Positions 1 through 8,815 of a DNA stretch of 64,000 bases are shown here, piece after piece. How positions within the stretch are numbered: the stretch's first letter is position 1; every line of letters begins with the position of its first letter. Made by a program: the position numbers and the translations under genes. The DNA comes from Actinomadura viridilutea (GTDB lineage Bacteria > Actinomycetota > Actinomycetes > Streptosporangiales > Streptosporangiaceae), in assembly GCA_003001795.1 (NCBI GenBank), contig PVNI01000007.1, positions 237,507-301,506 of the forward strand, given 5' to 3'. Under the pieces are notes generated by a model. It saw only the letters and a list, made by a program, of their open reading frames with translations, did not search any database and was not told the DNA's origin.

Positions 1-654
<654 letters not shown>

Positions 655-1020
655 ATCACAATCCGGATTTCCGAACAATCACCGGACAACGCCCGAACCC
701 GCTCCCACAGCACGGCGACACGCCACAACGCCCCAGGGCAAGCACGTAACAACGAATTCACACACCGACCAGAACCGTCCCCGCCCCCGACCAGCACACC
801 CCACACGCCCCCCACGAGGGAATACCACCCCCCGCACAAGGCGTCTGTACTGCGTATTCGCATAAACATCGGCATTCTGAGGCCCGGAACCCGCGACGTT
901 CCCACGCAGCCGCACCGCACCGGGCACGACACGAGCACCGAAAGGGCAGGTTACGGAAGCCCGCCAGATAGGTAGGGTCTCAGTAGGTCGTCGGCTCTCT
1001 TCGTGAGGAGGTGACGGGGC
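655..1020. other. intergenic region upstream of arc
   Basis: This 366-bp stretch contains no credible gene. A relatively AT-rich patch lies near 845-875. The only functional signals I see are the -10 box at 973-978 and the Shine-Dalgarno GAGGAGG at about 1005-1011 of the arc gene. Confidence 0.6.
973..978 (+). promoter_or_regulatory. -10 box TAGGGT of arc
   Basis: TAGGGT fits the actinobacterial TAnnnT -10 pattern and lies 42 nt before the GTG of arc, leaving a leader with a strong ribosome-binding site (GAGGAGG). The same hexamer precedes pup (6206), prcB (10477) and the FKBP gene (13887). Confidence 0.55.
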
Positions 1021-2784
1021 GTGGCCGCTCGAGACGATGCTGGCGCGCGCAGGGCGCAGCACGACAAGGAGGTCAGGGACCTTCGAACGCAGGTGTCCTT
1101 CCTGGAGGAGGAGATCTCCGTGCTGCGCCGCAAGCTCGCGGAATCCCCGCGCCAAGTTCGGGTCCTTGAGGAACGCCTCCACGAGGCGCAGGCCAACCTG
1201 GCCGCCGTGACGGGGCAGAACGAACGCCTCGTGGCGACCCTCAAGGAAGCCCGCGAGCAGATCGTGGCGCTCAAGGAGGAGGTCGACAGACTCGCGCAAC
1301 CGCCGTCCGGCTTCGGCGTCTTCCTCGGCGCACGCGACGATGGAACGGTCGACATCTTCACCGGCGGCCGCAAGCTGCGGGTGAACGTCAGCCCCGCCGT
1401 CGACGTCGAAAAGCTGCAGCGCGGCCAAGAGGTCCTGCTCAACGAGGCCCTCAACGTCGTCGAGGCCCTCGACTTCGAAGACCAGGGCGAAGTCGTCATG
1501 CTCAAGGAGCTGTTCGACGACGGCGAACGCGCCCTCGTCATCGCCCACGCCGACGAAGAACGCGTGGTCAAGCTCGCCGAACCCCTGCGCGGCGTCCCGC
1601 TGCGCGCCGGCGACTCCCTCATGCTGGAACCGCGCTCCGGCTACGCCTACGAGAAGATCCACAAGGCCGAGGTCGAGGAACTCGTCCTGGAAGAGGTCCC
1701 CGACATCTCCTACGAGGAGATCGGCGGACTCGCCTCCCAGATCGAGATGATCCGCGACGCCATCGAGCTGCCCTACCTGCACGCGGACCTGTTCCGCGAA
1801 CACCACCTGCGCCCGCCCAAGGGCGTCCTGCTCTACGGCCCGCCCGGCTGCGGCAAGACCCTCATCGCCAAGGCCGTCGCCAACTCCCTCGCCAAGCAGG
1901 TCGCCGAGAAGACCGGCCAGGAGGGCAAGAGCTTCTTCCTCAACATCAAGGGCCCCGAGCTGCTCAACAAGTACGTCGGCGAGACCGAGCGCCACATCCG
2001 CCTGGTCTTCCAGCGGGCCCGCGAGAAGGCCTCCGCCGGCACCCCCGTCATCGTCTTCTTCGACGAGATGGACTCCATCTTCCGCACCCGCGGCTCGGGC
2101 GTGTCCTCCGACGTGGAGAACACCATCGTCCCGCAGCTGCTCAGCGAGATCGACGGCGTGGAGGGCCTGGAGAACGTCATCGTCATCGGCGCCTCCAACC
2201 GCGAGGACATGATCGACCCGGCGATCCTGCGGCCCGGCCGCCTGGACGTCAAGATCAAGATCGAGCGGCCCGACGCCGAGGCCGCCAAGGACATCTTCTC
2301 CAAGTACATCAAGCCCGACCTGCCGCTGCACCCCGACGACCTCGCCGAACACGGCGGCAGCCCCGAGGCCACCGTCGAGGCGATGATCCAGCGCGTCGTC
2401 GAGCGGATGTACGCCGAGACCGAGGAGAACCGCTTCCTCGAGGTCACCTACGCCAACGGCGACAAGGAGGTCCTCTACTTCAAGGACTTCAACTCCGGCG
2501 CGATGATCCAGAACATCGTCGACCGGGCCAAGAAGATGGCCATCAAGCAGTACCTGGAAACCGGCCAGAAGGGCCTGCGCGTCTCCCACCTGCTCGCCGC
2601 CTGCGTCGACGAGTTCAGCGAGAACGAGGACCTGCCCAACACCACCAACCCCGACGACTGGGCCCGCATCTCCGGCAAGAAGGGCGAGCGCATCGTCTAC
2701 ATCCGCACCCTCGTCTCCGGCAAGCAGGGCGCCGAGGCCGGCCGGTCCATCGACACCGTCGCCAACACCGGCCAGTACCTGTAG
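1021..2784 (+). CDS. arc: Proteasome-associated AAA ATPase ARC/Mpa
   Basis: Hexameric unfoldase that recognises pupylated proteins and feeds them into the 20S proteasome in the cytoplasm. The 587-residue protein has the family architecture: an N-terminal coiled coil (about residues 14-95) that binds Pup, an OB-fold inter-domain, then one AAA module with Walker A GPPGCGKT (about 272-279) and Walker [10 protein letters not shown] (about 344-352). The C-terminus ends GQYL, the tail that docks into proteasome alpha-ring pockets and opens the gate. The GTG start is supported by GAGGAGG a few bases upstream. It is followed by a strong hairpin terminator, so it is probably a separate transcript from the genes after it. 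Confidence 0.97.
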   Translation: MAARDDAGARRAQHDKEVRDLRTQVSFLEEEISVLRRKLAESPRQVRVLEERLHEAQANLAAVTGQNERLVATLKEAREQIVALKEEVDRLAQPPSGFGVFLGARDDGTVDIFTGGRKLRVNVSPAVDVEKLQRGQEVLLNEALNVVEALDFEDQGEVVMLKELFDDGERALVIAHADEERVVKLAEPLRGVPLRAGDSLMLEPRSGYAYEKIHKAEVEELVLEEVPDISYEEIGGLASQIEMIRDAIELPYLHADLFREHHLRPPKGVLLYGPPGCGKTLIAKAVANSLAKQVAEKTGQEGKSFFLNIKGPELLNKYVGETERHIRLVFQRAREKASAGTPVIVFFDEMDSIFRTRGSGVSSDVENTIVPQLLSEIDGVEGLENVIVIGASNREDMIDPAILRPGRLDVKIKIERPDAEAAKDIFSKYIKPDLPLHPDDLAEHGGSPEATVEAMIQRVVERMYAETEENRFLEVTYANGDKEVLYFKDFNSGAMIQNIVDRAKKMAIKQYLETGQKGLRVSHLLAACVDEFSENEDLPNTTNPDDWARISGKKGERIVYIRTLVSGKQGAEAGRSIDTVANTGQYL

Positions 2785-2821
2785 GAGCCCGCACCACCGC
2801 ACCGATCACCGACGACCTGAC

Positions 2822-2849
2822 GCGGCGGCCACCCTCCGGTGGCCGCCGC
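2822..2849 (+). terminator. arc terminator hairpin
   Basis: Perfect 12-bp inverted repeat (left arm GCGGCGGCCACC, loop CTCC) 38 bp after the arc stop codon. There is no U-tract, as is common in high-GC actinobacteria. Confidence 0.7.
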
Positions 2850-2863
2850 GCCGCATTCCACCC

Positions 2864-2975
2864 CCGGCAACGCACCCCCGCTACACGCCCCCACGGTGAC
2901 TCGGCAAGCTGGCCGCCCAGCTCGGGATCCCGCCGCAACCGGCAACGCGCCCCCGCTACACGCCCCCACGGTGAC
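2864..2975. repeat. 37-bp direct repeat, two copies
   Basis: Positions 2864-2900 and 2939-2975 are the same 37-bp sequence with one mismatch, separated by 38 bp. A third, short related piece follows near 3022. The stretch 2850-3235 otherwise holds no convincing gene. Function unknown. Confidence 0.75.
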
Positions 2976-3130
2976 GGGCACAGCAGCTACAGGTCGACCA
3001 CCAGGAGGCGATGGAGGGGCTTACACGCGCCCACACGCCCCCACGCCGACCGGCACGCCAGGCCCCCAGACCGCCACCGGACACGCCGACCGAGCGGACG
3101 ACCAAGCCGCGGAACGGCCCACATCCGTAC

Positions 3131-3148
3131 TGCTCGACATGTCGAGCA
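3131..3148. promoter_or_regulatory. perfect 18-bp palindrome TGCTCGACATGTCGAGCA
   Basis: A fully self-complementary 18-mer, about 75 bp upstream of the -10 box of the acyltransferase gene. This is the size and position of an operator for a dimeric regulator; no regulator gene adjoins it. Confidence 0.5.
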
Positions 3149-3222
3149 CAACAGCACCCCACCCCCGGCCACCACGCTCCGCCCACACCCGCCGACCGTG
3201 CGCAGACGTCCGAACCGTCCCC

Positions 3223-3228
3223 TAGGCT
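3223..3228 (+). promoter_or_regulatory. -10 box TAGGCT, leaderless start of acyltransferase
   Basis: TAGGCT lies exactly 7 nt before the ATG at 3236 with no Shine-Dalgarno, so transcription and translation would begin at the same base. The motif TAGGCTCGAC is shared with the dop and helicase start regions. Confidence 0.6.
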
Positions 3229-3235
3229 CGACGCG

Positions 3236-4507
3236 ATGTCTCCCGCCGACACCACCACCAACACCAACCCCGCAGGCCGCACCAGGCTCTACGAGCTCGA
3301 CCTGCTCCGCTTCCTCGCCGCCACGGCCGTCGTCCTCTACCACTTCACCGGAAGCAACGCCGGCCCCTGGGGTGACGACCACGCCGCCCGCGAACTCCAC
3401 GCCCCCCTCTCCCTCGCCACCCAGTTCGGCTACCTCGGCGTCGAACTGTTCTTCCTCATCAGCGGCTTCGTCATCCTCATGAGCGCCTGGGGACGCGGCC
3501 TCGCCGACTTCACCGTCTCCCGCGTCACCCGCCTCTACCCCGCCTACTGGTTCAGCGTCGCCCTCGTCGGCGCCATCTACCTCACCACCGGCCTCGGCAA
3601 GGGCCGCCCCGAAAACCTCGTCCCCAACCTCACCATGTTCCAGCGCGGCATGGGCGTCGAAGACGTCAGCGGCGTCTACTGGACCCTCTGGGTCGAGATG
3701 CACTTCTACGCGCTCATCGCCCTGCTCGTCCTCGCCGGAACCACCTACCGCAACTGCGTCGCCTTCATGGGCGCCTGGACCGTCCTCGCCCTCTTCGCCG
3801 ACGAAACCGGCAACCAGACCCTCGAAGCCCTCCTCATCCCCGGCCACGCCCCCTACTTCATCGCCGGAATGGCCTTCTACCTCATCCACCGCTTCGGCCC
3901 CACCACCCTCCTCTGGGGCATCGCCGCCTTCTCCTGGGCCGTCTCCATCCGGCACGCCCTCCCCACCGCCACCGGCAAGCCCTACGACATCGCCCCCGCC
4001 GACGCCTGGCCCGCCGCCCCCCTGATCATCACCGCCCTCTACGCCACCATCGCCCTCGTCGCCACCGGACGCCTCCGCCGCATCCGCTGGCGCCGCCTCG
4101 CCACCCTCGGCGCCCTCACCTACCCCACCTACCTGATCCATTACGAAATCGGACCCGTCATCGCACGACACCTTTACCCCCGACTGCCGCTCTGGGCCGC
4201 CACCGTCCTCCTCATCGCCGCGGTGTTCCCCGCCGCCTACCTCATCCACCGCCTCATCGAACGCCCCGCCGCCGCATGGCTCAAACCCCGCCTGCGCGAC
4301 TCCTTCGACCGCGTCCGCCTCGCCGACCGCGGCCTGCGCAACCCCGCCCGCACACGGCCCGCCACCGCCCCCGCAGCCGAAACGGAGCACCGGCACGCCG
4401 CCACCGGCGAAACCACCGGCAACCCCCCGTCCGACCCGACACCCCGGAGCCATGAGGAGGACGCCCATGGCTCGACATCCTCCGCCCCTATAGGCTCGAC
4501 GATATGA
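3236..4507 (+). CDS. Membrane acyltransferase, acyltransferase-3 (OafA/YrhL) family
   Basis: Predicted integral-membrane O-acyltransferase of 423 residues. The N-terminus has the family signature [16 protein letters not shown], with the conserved R and H, followed by about ten hydrophobic segments and an RLYPAYW motif near residue 100; the C-terminal 60 residues are soluble and charged. Such enzymes acylate cell-wall sugars, glycopeptidolipids or secondary metabolites; the substrate cannot be told. The ATG at 3236 is chosen because it follows a -10 box by 7 nt and the homology begins there; longer upstream readings are low complexity. The stop overlaps the dop start (ATGA), yet dop has its own -10 box. 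Confidence 0.85.
   Translation: MSPADTTTNTNPAGRTRLYELDLLRFLAATAVVLYHFTGSNAGPWGDDHAARELHAPLSLATQFGYLGVELFFLISGFVILMSAWGRGLADFTVSRVTRLYPAYWFSVALVGAIYLTTGLGKGRPENLVPNLTMFQRGMGVEDVSGVYWTLWVEMHFYALIALLVLAGTTYRNCVAFMGAWTVLALFADETGNQTLEALLIPGHAPYFIAGMAFYLIHRFGPTTLLWGIAAFSWAVSIRHALPTATGKPYDIAPADAWPAAPLIITALYATIALVATGRLRRIRWRRLATLGALTYPTYLIHYEIGPVIARHLYPRLPLWAATVLLIAAVFPAAYLIHRLIERPAAAWLKPRLRDSFDRVRLADRGLRNPARTRPATAPAAETEHRHAATGETTGNPPSDPTPRSHEEDAHGSTSSAPIGSTI
4491..4496 (+). promoter_or_regulatory. -10 box TAGGCT, leaderless start of dop
   Basis: TAGGCT followed by 7 nt and the ATG of dop at 4504. It sits inside the last codons of the acyltransferase gene, giving dop an independent leaderless promoter. 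Confidence 0.6.
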
Positions 4508-6021
4508 GTGTTCGGCGGGTGATGGGCATCGAGACCGAGTACGGCATCTCCGTACCGGGCCAGCCAGGGGCCAACGCGATGGTGACCTCCTCGCAGGTCG
4601 TCAACGCCTACCTCGCGGCGTCCGCGGCGCGGGCCAGAAGGGCCCGCTGGGACTTCGAGGAGGAGAACCCCCTCCGCGACGCCCGTGGATTCGACCTCGC
4701 CCGCGAGGTCGCCGACCCCAGCCAGCTCACCGACGAGGACCTCGGCCTCGCCAACGTCATCCTCACCAACGGCGCGCGGCTCTACGTCGACCACGCCCAC
4801 CCCGAATACTCCGCCCCCGAATGCACCAACCCCCGCGACGCCGTCATCTGGGACAAGGCCGGAGAACGCGTCATGGCCGACGCCGCCCAGCGCGCCGCCA
4901 TGATCCCCGGCACCCACCCCATCCAGCTCTACAAGAACAACACCGACAACAAGGGCGCCTCCTACGGCTGCCATGAGAACTACCTCATGCGACGCGAGAC
5001 GCCCTTCGCCGACATCGTCCGCCACCTCACCCCCTTCTTCGTCTCCCGCCAGGTCGTCACCGGCGCCGGACGCGTCGGCATCGGCGTCGACGGCCGCGGC
5101 GACGGCTTCCAGATCAGCCAGCGCGCCGACTTCTTCGAGGTCGAGGTGGGCCTGGAGACCACCCTCAAACGCCCGATCATCAACACCCGCGACGAACCCC
5201 ACGCCGACCCCGAGAAGTACCGCCGCCTCCACGTGATCATCGGCGACGCCAACATGAGCGAGGTCTCCACCTACCTCAAGCTCGGCACGACCTCCCTGGT
5301 CCTCGCCATGATCGAAGACGGCTTCCTCACCGTCGACCTGTCCGTCGACATGCCCGTCGCCGCGCTGCGCGCCGTCTCCCACGACCCGACCTGCAAGCGC
5401 CTGCTCACCCTGCGCGACGGCCGCAAGATGACCGCCGTCCAGCTCCAGATGGAGTACCTGGAGCAGTCCCGCAAGTACGTCGAGGACCGCTACGGCGCCG
5501 ACGTCGACGAGATGACCAAGGACGTCCTGGACCGCTGGGAGTCGGTCCTGCACCGCCTCGGCGAGGACCCCCTGCAGCTGTCCCGCGAGCTCGACTGGGT
5601 CGCCAAGCTGGAACTGCTCGAGGGCTACCGCAGCCGCGACGGCATCGACTGGTCCCACCCGCGCCTGCAGATGATCGACCTGCAGTACAGCGACATCCGC
5701 CCCGACAAGGGCCTGTACAACCGCCTGGTCGCGCGCAACCGGTTCGAGCGCATCGTCTCCGAGGACGAGGTGCGGCACGCCATCGAGAACCCGCCCGAGG
5801 ACACCCGCGCCTACTTCCGCGGCCGCTGCCTGCGCCAGTACGCCGACTCGGTGGCCGCCGCGTCCTGGGACTCGGTCATCTTCGACGTCCCCGGCCGCGA
5901 ATCCCTTCAGCGCGTCCCGACGCTGGAGCCCCTGCGGGGCACCAAGCAGCACGTGGGCGCCCTGCTGGACCGCTGCCGCACCGCCGCCGACCTGGTCGCC
6001 ACCCTGACCGGCGAGGCCTGA
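4504..6021 (+). CDS. dop: Deamidase/depupylase of Pup (Dop)
   Basis: Cytoplasmic enzyme that converts the C-terminal Gln of Pup to Glu so that it can be ligated, and also removes Pup from tagged proteins. The 505-residue protein begins [14 protein letters not shown], the glutamine-synthetase-like strand with the metal-binding Glu, and carries [17 protein letters not shown] and [13 protein letters not shown], shared with its paralogue PafA at 12406. Compared with PafA it has an insertion after the first strand (about residues 40-75), the expected Dop-loop position. Pup here ends in Gln, so Dop is required for tagging. It is followed by a terminator, with pup on its own promoter. Confidence 0.96.
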   Translation: MSVRRVMGIETEYGISVPGQPGANAMVTSSQVVNAYLAASAARARRARWDFEEENPLRDARGFDLAREVADPSQLTDEDLGLANVILTNGARLYVDHAHPEYSAPECTNPRDAVIWDKAGERVMADAAQRAAMIPGTHPIQLYKNNTDNKGASYGCHENYLMRRETPFADIVRHLTPFFVSRQVVTGAGRVGIGVDGRGDGFQISQRADFFEVEVGLETTLKRPIINTRDEPHADPEKYRRLHVIIGDANMSEVSTYLKLGTTSLVLAMIEDGFLTVDLSVDMPVAALRAVSHDPTCKRLLTLRDGRKMTAVQLQMEYLEQSRKYVEDRYGADVDEMTKDVLDRWESVLHRLGEDPLQLSRELDWVAKLELLEGYRSRDGIDWSHPRLQMIDLQYSDIRPDKGLYNRLVARNRFERIVSEDEVRHAIENPPEDTRAYFRGRCLRQYADSVAAASWDSVIFDVPGRESLQRVPTLEPLRGTKQHVGALLDRCRTAADLVATLTGEA

Positions 6022-6044
6022 GCCGGCCCCGCGGTCTCCCGCAC

Positions 6045-6080
6045 GCGCCCCCAGGCGGTAATGCGCCATGCAGGGGGCGC
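6045..6080 (+). terminator. dop terminator with T-rich tail
   Basis: Inverted repeat with 8-bp arms (GCGCCCCC at 6045-6052 and GGGGGCGC at 6073-6080) followed by TGCTTATTTG, 23 bp after the dop stop. Confidence 0.65.
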
Positions 6081-6205
6081 TGCTTATTTGTGACCGTTTT
6101 GACCGTTTCGCTGGTCGGGGGACGGGCGATAACCCCACCAGGCCCCCGGGCCCCCGAGGCGGTGAAACGACTCTTCATGATCCGCTCACCGCCCATGATC
6201 GGAGA

Positions 6206-6211
6206 TAGGGT
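6206..6211 (+). promoter_or_regulatory. -10 box TAGGGT of pup
   Basis: TAGGGT 28 nt before the pup ATG, with AGAGGAGG as ribosome-binding site at about 6225-6233. Pup therefore seems to have a leadered, strongly translated mRNA, unlike leaderless dop and pafA. Confidence 0.55.
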
Positions 6212-6239
6212 GGGGGCAACCGGCAGAGGAGGTTACGGG

Positions 6240-6449
6240 ATGGCCACGAGGGACACCGGCGGTCAGAAGCAGACCACGCGCCGCACCGAAGAGGTCGAGG
6301 AGACCCAGGCGGCGAACACCGAGGAACTGCAGGAGCGCAAGGAAAAGCTCGACGACGACGTCGACGCAATTCTGGATGAAATCGACGAAGTTCTCGAAGA
6401 AAACGCAGAGGAATTCGTCCGCGGTTTCGTGCAAAAGGGTGGTCAGTAA
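6240..6449 (+). CDS. pup: Prokaryotic ubiquitin-like protein Pup
   Basis: Small intrinsically disordered modifier, 69 residues. It has a hydrophilic N-terminal half, a C-terminal helical segment (LDEIDEVLEENAEEFVRGFV) that pairs with the ARC coiled coil, and the C-terminus QKGGQ. The terminal Gln must be deamidated by Dop before PafA joins it to substrate lysines. The ATG at 6240 is set by the AGAGGAGG ribosome-binding site. The longer upstream reading is rejected because the family always starts near here. Confidence 0.97.
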   Translation: MATRDTGGQKQTTRRTEEVEETQAANTEELQERKEKLDDDVDAILDEIDEVLEENAEEFVRGFVQKGGQ

Positions 6450-6535
6450 TACAAACCGGACATATCGAATAGAGCGGATGTTAGTCATTTCTTGGTCGTC
6501 TCCTCAAAAGCGCTGACACGGCGTTGGGCGGGTTA

Positions 6536-6541
6536 TAGGGT
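6536..6541 (+). promoter_or_regulatory. -10 box TAGGGT, leaderless start of nuclease gene
   Basis: TATAGGGT with 7 nt before the GTG at 6549, and no Shine-Dalgarno sequence. The 6450-6548 spacer is unusually AT-rich for this DNA. Confidence 0.5.
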
Positions 6542-6548
6542 CGGGGCC

Positions 6549-7718
6549 GTGTTGACCAAGAAATGTCGAGACTGCGGTCAGGAAAAACCTGTCTCGGAGT
6601 TCTGGAAGCGTAAAGCGTCCCCCGATGGGCTGGCTCTCTACTGCAAGGAGTGCTTCGGCCGGCGCAACGCCAAGTCCTATCGGAAGGGGCAGGCGAAACA
6701 AGGCAAGCAGACGAGGCCGTACCGCGCCCGTCCGACTGTCCCCGAGGGCATGAAATACTGCCCTCGCTGCAAGGAGACCAAGCCGTTCGGTGAATTCGGC
6801 CGCAACCGGACGCGCAGTTCAGGGCTGTCGAGCTATTGCAAGCCCTGCCACAACGCGGTGATAGCCGAGTACAAGCAGCGCAAGCACGGCGGCCACCGCA
6901 ACTTCCTACTCAAGCTTCGCTACGGGATCACCGCGGAACAGGTCGAGCAGATGAAGGCCCTCCAGGGTGGAGTGTGTGTCATCTGCCTGCGGAGCGCCGC
7001 CAAGCACGTCGACCACGACCACATGACCGGGCTCGTCCGGCACCTGCTGTGTTTCAAGTGCAACGGAGCGCTCGGCCAGTTCGAGGACGACCCGCAGCGG
7101 ATGCGCGACGCCGCCCTGTACCTGGAGGGTAGAGGCCCGCATGCGCGGCGCATGATGATCGACCTCGGCGCGACGGTCCTCAACCGCGCCAACCGCCATC
7201 TGCTGCGAAGTTTGAGCAAGTGGGCCCAGCCGAGGCCGAGGGATCATAGATCGCGGCGCCACTACCACCTCCGCCAGAAGTACGGTATCGACCACGAGGA
7301 TGCGGAACTGCTGCTCCACCTGCAGGTGGGGCTGTGCGCGATCTGCTGCGACAGGCCCGCCGAACACGTCGATCACGACCATGGCACGGGTGACGTGCGC
7401 GGCATGCTGTGCACGGGCTGCAACACCGGCATGGGGCAGCTCGGCGACGATCCCGTCGCCCTCCGGAGGGCCGCGGACTACGTCCAGCGGCGGCTCGTCC
7501 GGGAGGTCCCTGACGAGAGCGGCGGCACGCGGCTGTCGTTCACCGAGCCCGACGTCGATCCTCGGATGGTGCCGTTGGACGCGTGGGAGCCGTACCGCCG
7601 GCAGGACGGGGAGTTCCGGAAGGCCGCCGTCGCCGTGGAAGAGGAGATCGAGAGCATGCCGTGGGCCGCGATCTTCTCCGGTGAGTGGGACGCCGACACG
7701 GGAGCCCCGACCGGCTGA
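6549..7718 (+). CDS. Tandem endonuclease VII-like (HNH/His-Me) nuclease in the proteasome locus
   Basis: 389-residue protein with two N-terminal zinc-ribbon-like units (CRDC...CKEC near residues 6-40 and CPRC...CKPC near 73-105) followed by two recombination-endonuclease-VII-type domains. These are CVICLRSAAKHVDHDH...CFKCN near 142-175 and CAICCDRPAEHVDHDH...CTGCN near 262-296. Each has the CxxC zinc pair, the catalytic DHDH and the second CxxC. The fold predicts a DNA nuclease; the target is unknown. The GTG start is preferred because of the leaderless promoter. Codon usage in the first third is visibly less GC-rich than in neighbouring genes, which may signal transfer. The last 12 codons are copied again at 8105-8141. 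Confidence 0.85.
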   Translation: MLTKKCRDCGQEKPVSEFWKRKASPDGLALYCKECFGRRNAKSYRKGQAKQGKQTRPYRARPTVPEGMKYCPRCKETKPFGEFGRNRTRSSGLSSYCKPCHNAVIAEYKQRKHGGHRNFLLKLRYGITAEQVEQMKALQGGVCVICLRSAAKHVDHDHMTGLVRHLLCFKCNGALGQFEDDPQRMRDAALYLEGRGPHARRMMIDLGATVLNRANRHLLRSLSKWAQPRPRDHRSRRHYHLRQKYGIDHEDAELLLHLQVGLCAICCDRPAEHVDHDHGTGDVRGMLCTGCNTGMGQLGDDPVALRRAADYVQRRLVREVPDESGGTRLSFTEPDVDPRMVPLDAWEPYRRQDGEFRKAAVAVEEEIESMPWAAIFSGEWDADTGAPTG

Positions 7719-8101
7719 GACTCGTCGAGCCGGTCCGCTTCAAACTGGAAGCCACCTGTGCCGAGCGGCGACACTCCTGGGCCTGGCGCGACTTCGCAAT
7801 GACCGACCGCTCTGCTCCTCGAGCGGCGTCGGCGCTGCGGGTGGATTCCGCGACCACGCGCCCTTTGGGCGACGTTCTTGGCCCTTGGGGAAGGGCCGCT
7901 TGGGCTCCGGTCGGTTCGGCCGTTGTCGGGTTGATCGGTGCTCGAGGAGCCGGAGGCGGGGTCGGCTGTCAGAGGTCGGATCCGGGGCGCTGGTCGATCA
8001 CCTGGTCCGGGTCGGCGACCGCGCACACGCCGTCCTCGGCCGTGTCCCTGTGTGCCGTGTCGCTCTGCGGAGTGTCGCTTTGTGCGGCGTCGCCGGTCGT
8101 C
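7678..8101. repeat. Convergent-3'-end repeat module 1 (full length)
   Basis: About 424 bp. It begins in the final codons of the nuclease gene, crosses its stop, includes a shared spacer with a hairpin (7803-7832), and ends with a copy (7961-8104) of the last 45 or so codons plus stop of the minus-strand 554-aa gene. That copy differs from 8672-8815 at about ten of 144 positions by eye, and keeps the stop codon. Confidence 0.85.
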
Positions 8102-8408
8102 CCGGTGAGTGGGACGCCGACACGGGAGCCCCGACCGGCTGAGACCCGTCGAGCCGGTCCGCTTCAAACTGGGCACCACCTGTGCCGAGCGGCGACACTC
8201 CTGGGCCTGGCGGGGCCTTGTCAATGACCGACCGCTCCGCTCCTCGAGCGGCGTCGGTCGCCGTTTGGACGCCGGGCTTCTGGGCGGGTACCGCGACCGC
8301 GCGTCCCAAGGCGACGCTCCTCGCCCGTGGTGCCCACCCGCCCTGGACGGGCTGATCGATGCTCGAGGGGCCGGAGGCGGGGGCAGGTCGGGTCCGGGAC
8401 GCTGGTCT
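8102..8408. repeat. Convergent-3'-end repeat module 2 (truncated)
   Basis: Starts with the same nuclease 3' end and stop (8105-8141), continues with the spacer and hairpin (8228-8257), diverges in the middle, and breaks off inside the copy of the 554-aa gene's 3' end near 8408 (GGTCCGGGACGCTGGTC). Confidence 0.75.
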
Positions 8409-8815
8409 CGAACTGTGAGCCGCCTGTGCTGAGCGGCGACACTCCTGGGCCTGGCGGGGCCTTGTCAATGACCGACCGCTCTGCTCCTCGAGCGGCGTCG
8501 GCGCTGCGGTGGATTCCGCGACCATGCGCCCTTTGGGAAAGTTCCTGGCCCCTGGGGAAGGGCTGCCTGGGGTCCTATCGGTTCGGCCGGCGTCGATCCG
8601 TTCAGTGCCGGTGTCGTGGGTGGGCCGGCGACCACGCCCTTGAGGAACCGGGCGTATTGCACCGGGACGGGGTCGGCTGTCAGGGGTCGGGGCCGGGGCG
8701 CTGGTCGATCACCTGGTCCGGGTCGGTGATTGCGCACACGTCGTCCTCGGCCGTGTCCCTGTGTGCCGTGTCGCTCTGCGAAGTGTCGCTCTGTGCGGCG
8801 TCGCCGGTCGTTCCG
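8409..8815. repeat. Convergent-3'-end repeat module 3 (lacks nuclease stop)
   Basis: Starts partway into the module (GAACTGTGAGCCGCCTGTGC), repeats the spacer and hairpin (8472-8501), has a longer middle part, and ends in the authentic 3' end of the 554-aa gene. With modules 1 and 2 it fills the 7719-8679 gap, in which I see no intact gene. Confidence 0.75.

Noticed and set aside
679..2802. Very long open frame on the minus strand across arc (and similar ones across hydrogenase, phosphoketolase and hyp genes)
   Set aside because: Shadow of high-GC coding sequence: repetitive acidic or Arg/Pro-rich translations, no family motifs, and the opposite strand encodes clear proteins.
2864..2975. Possible CRISPR array from the 37-bp repeats
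   Set aside because: Only two full copies, GC-rich non-palindromic repeat, no further units and no cas genes.
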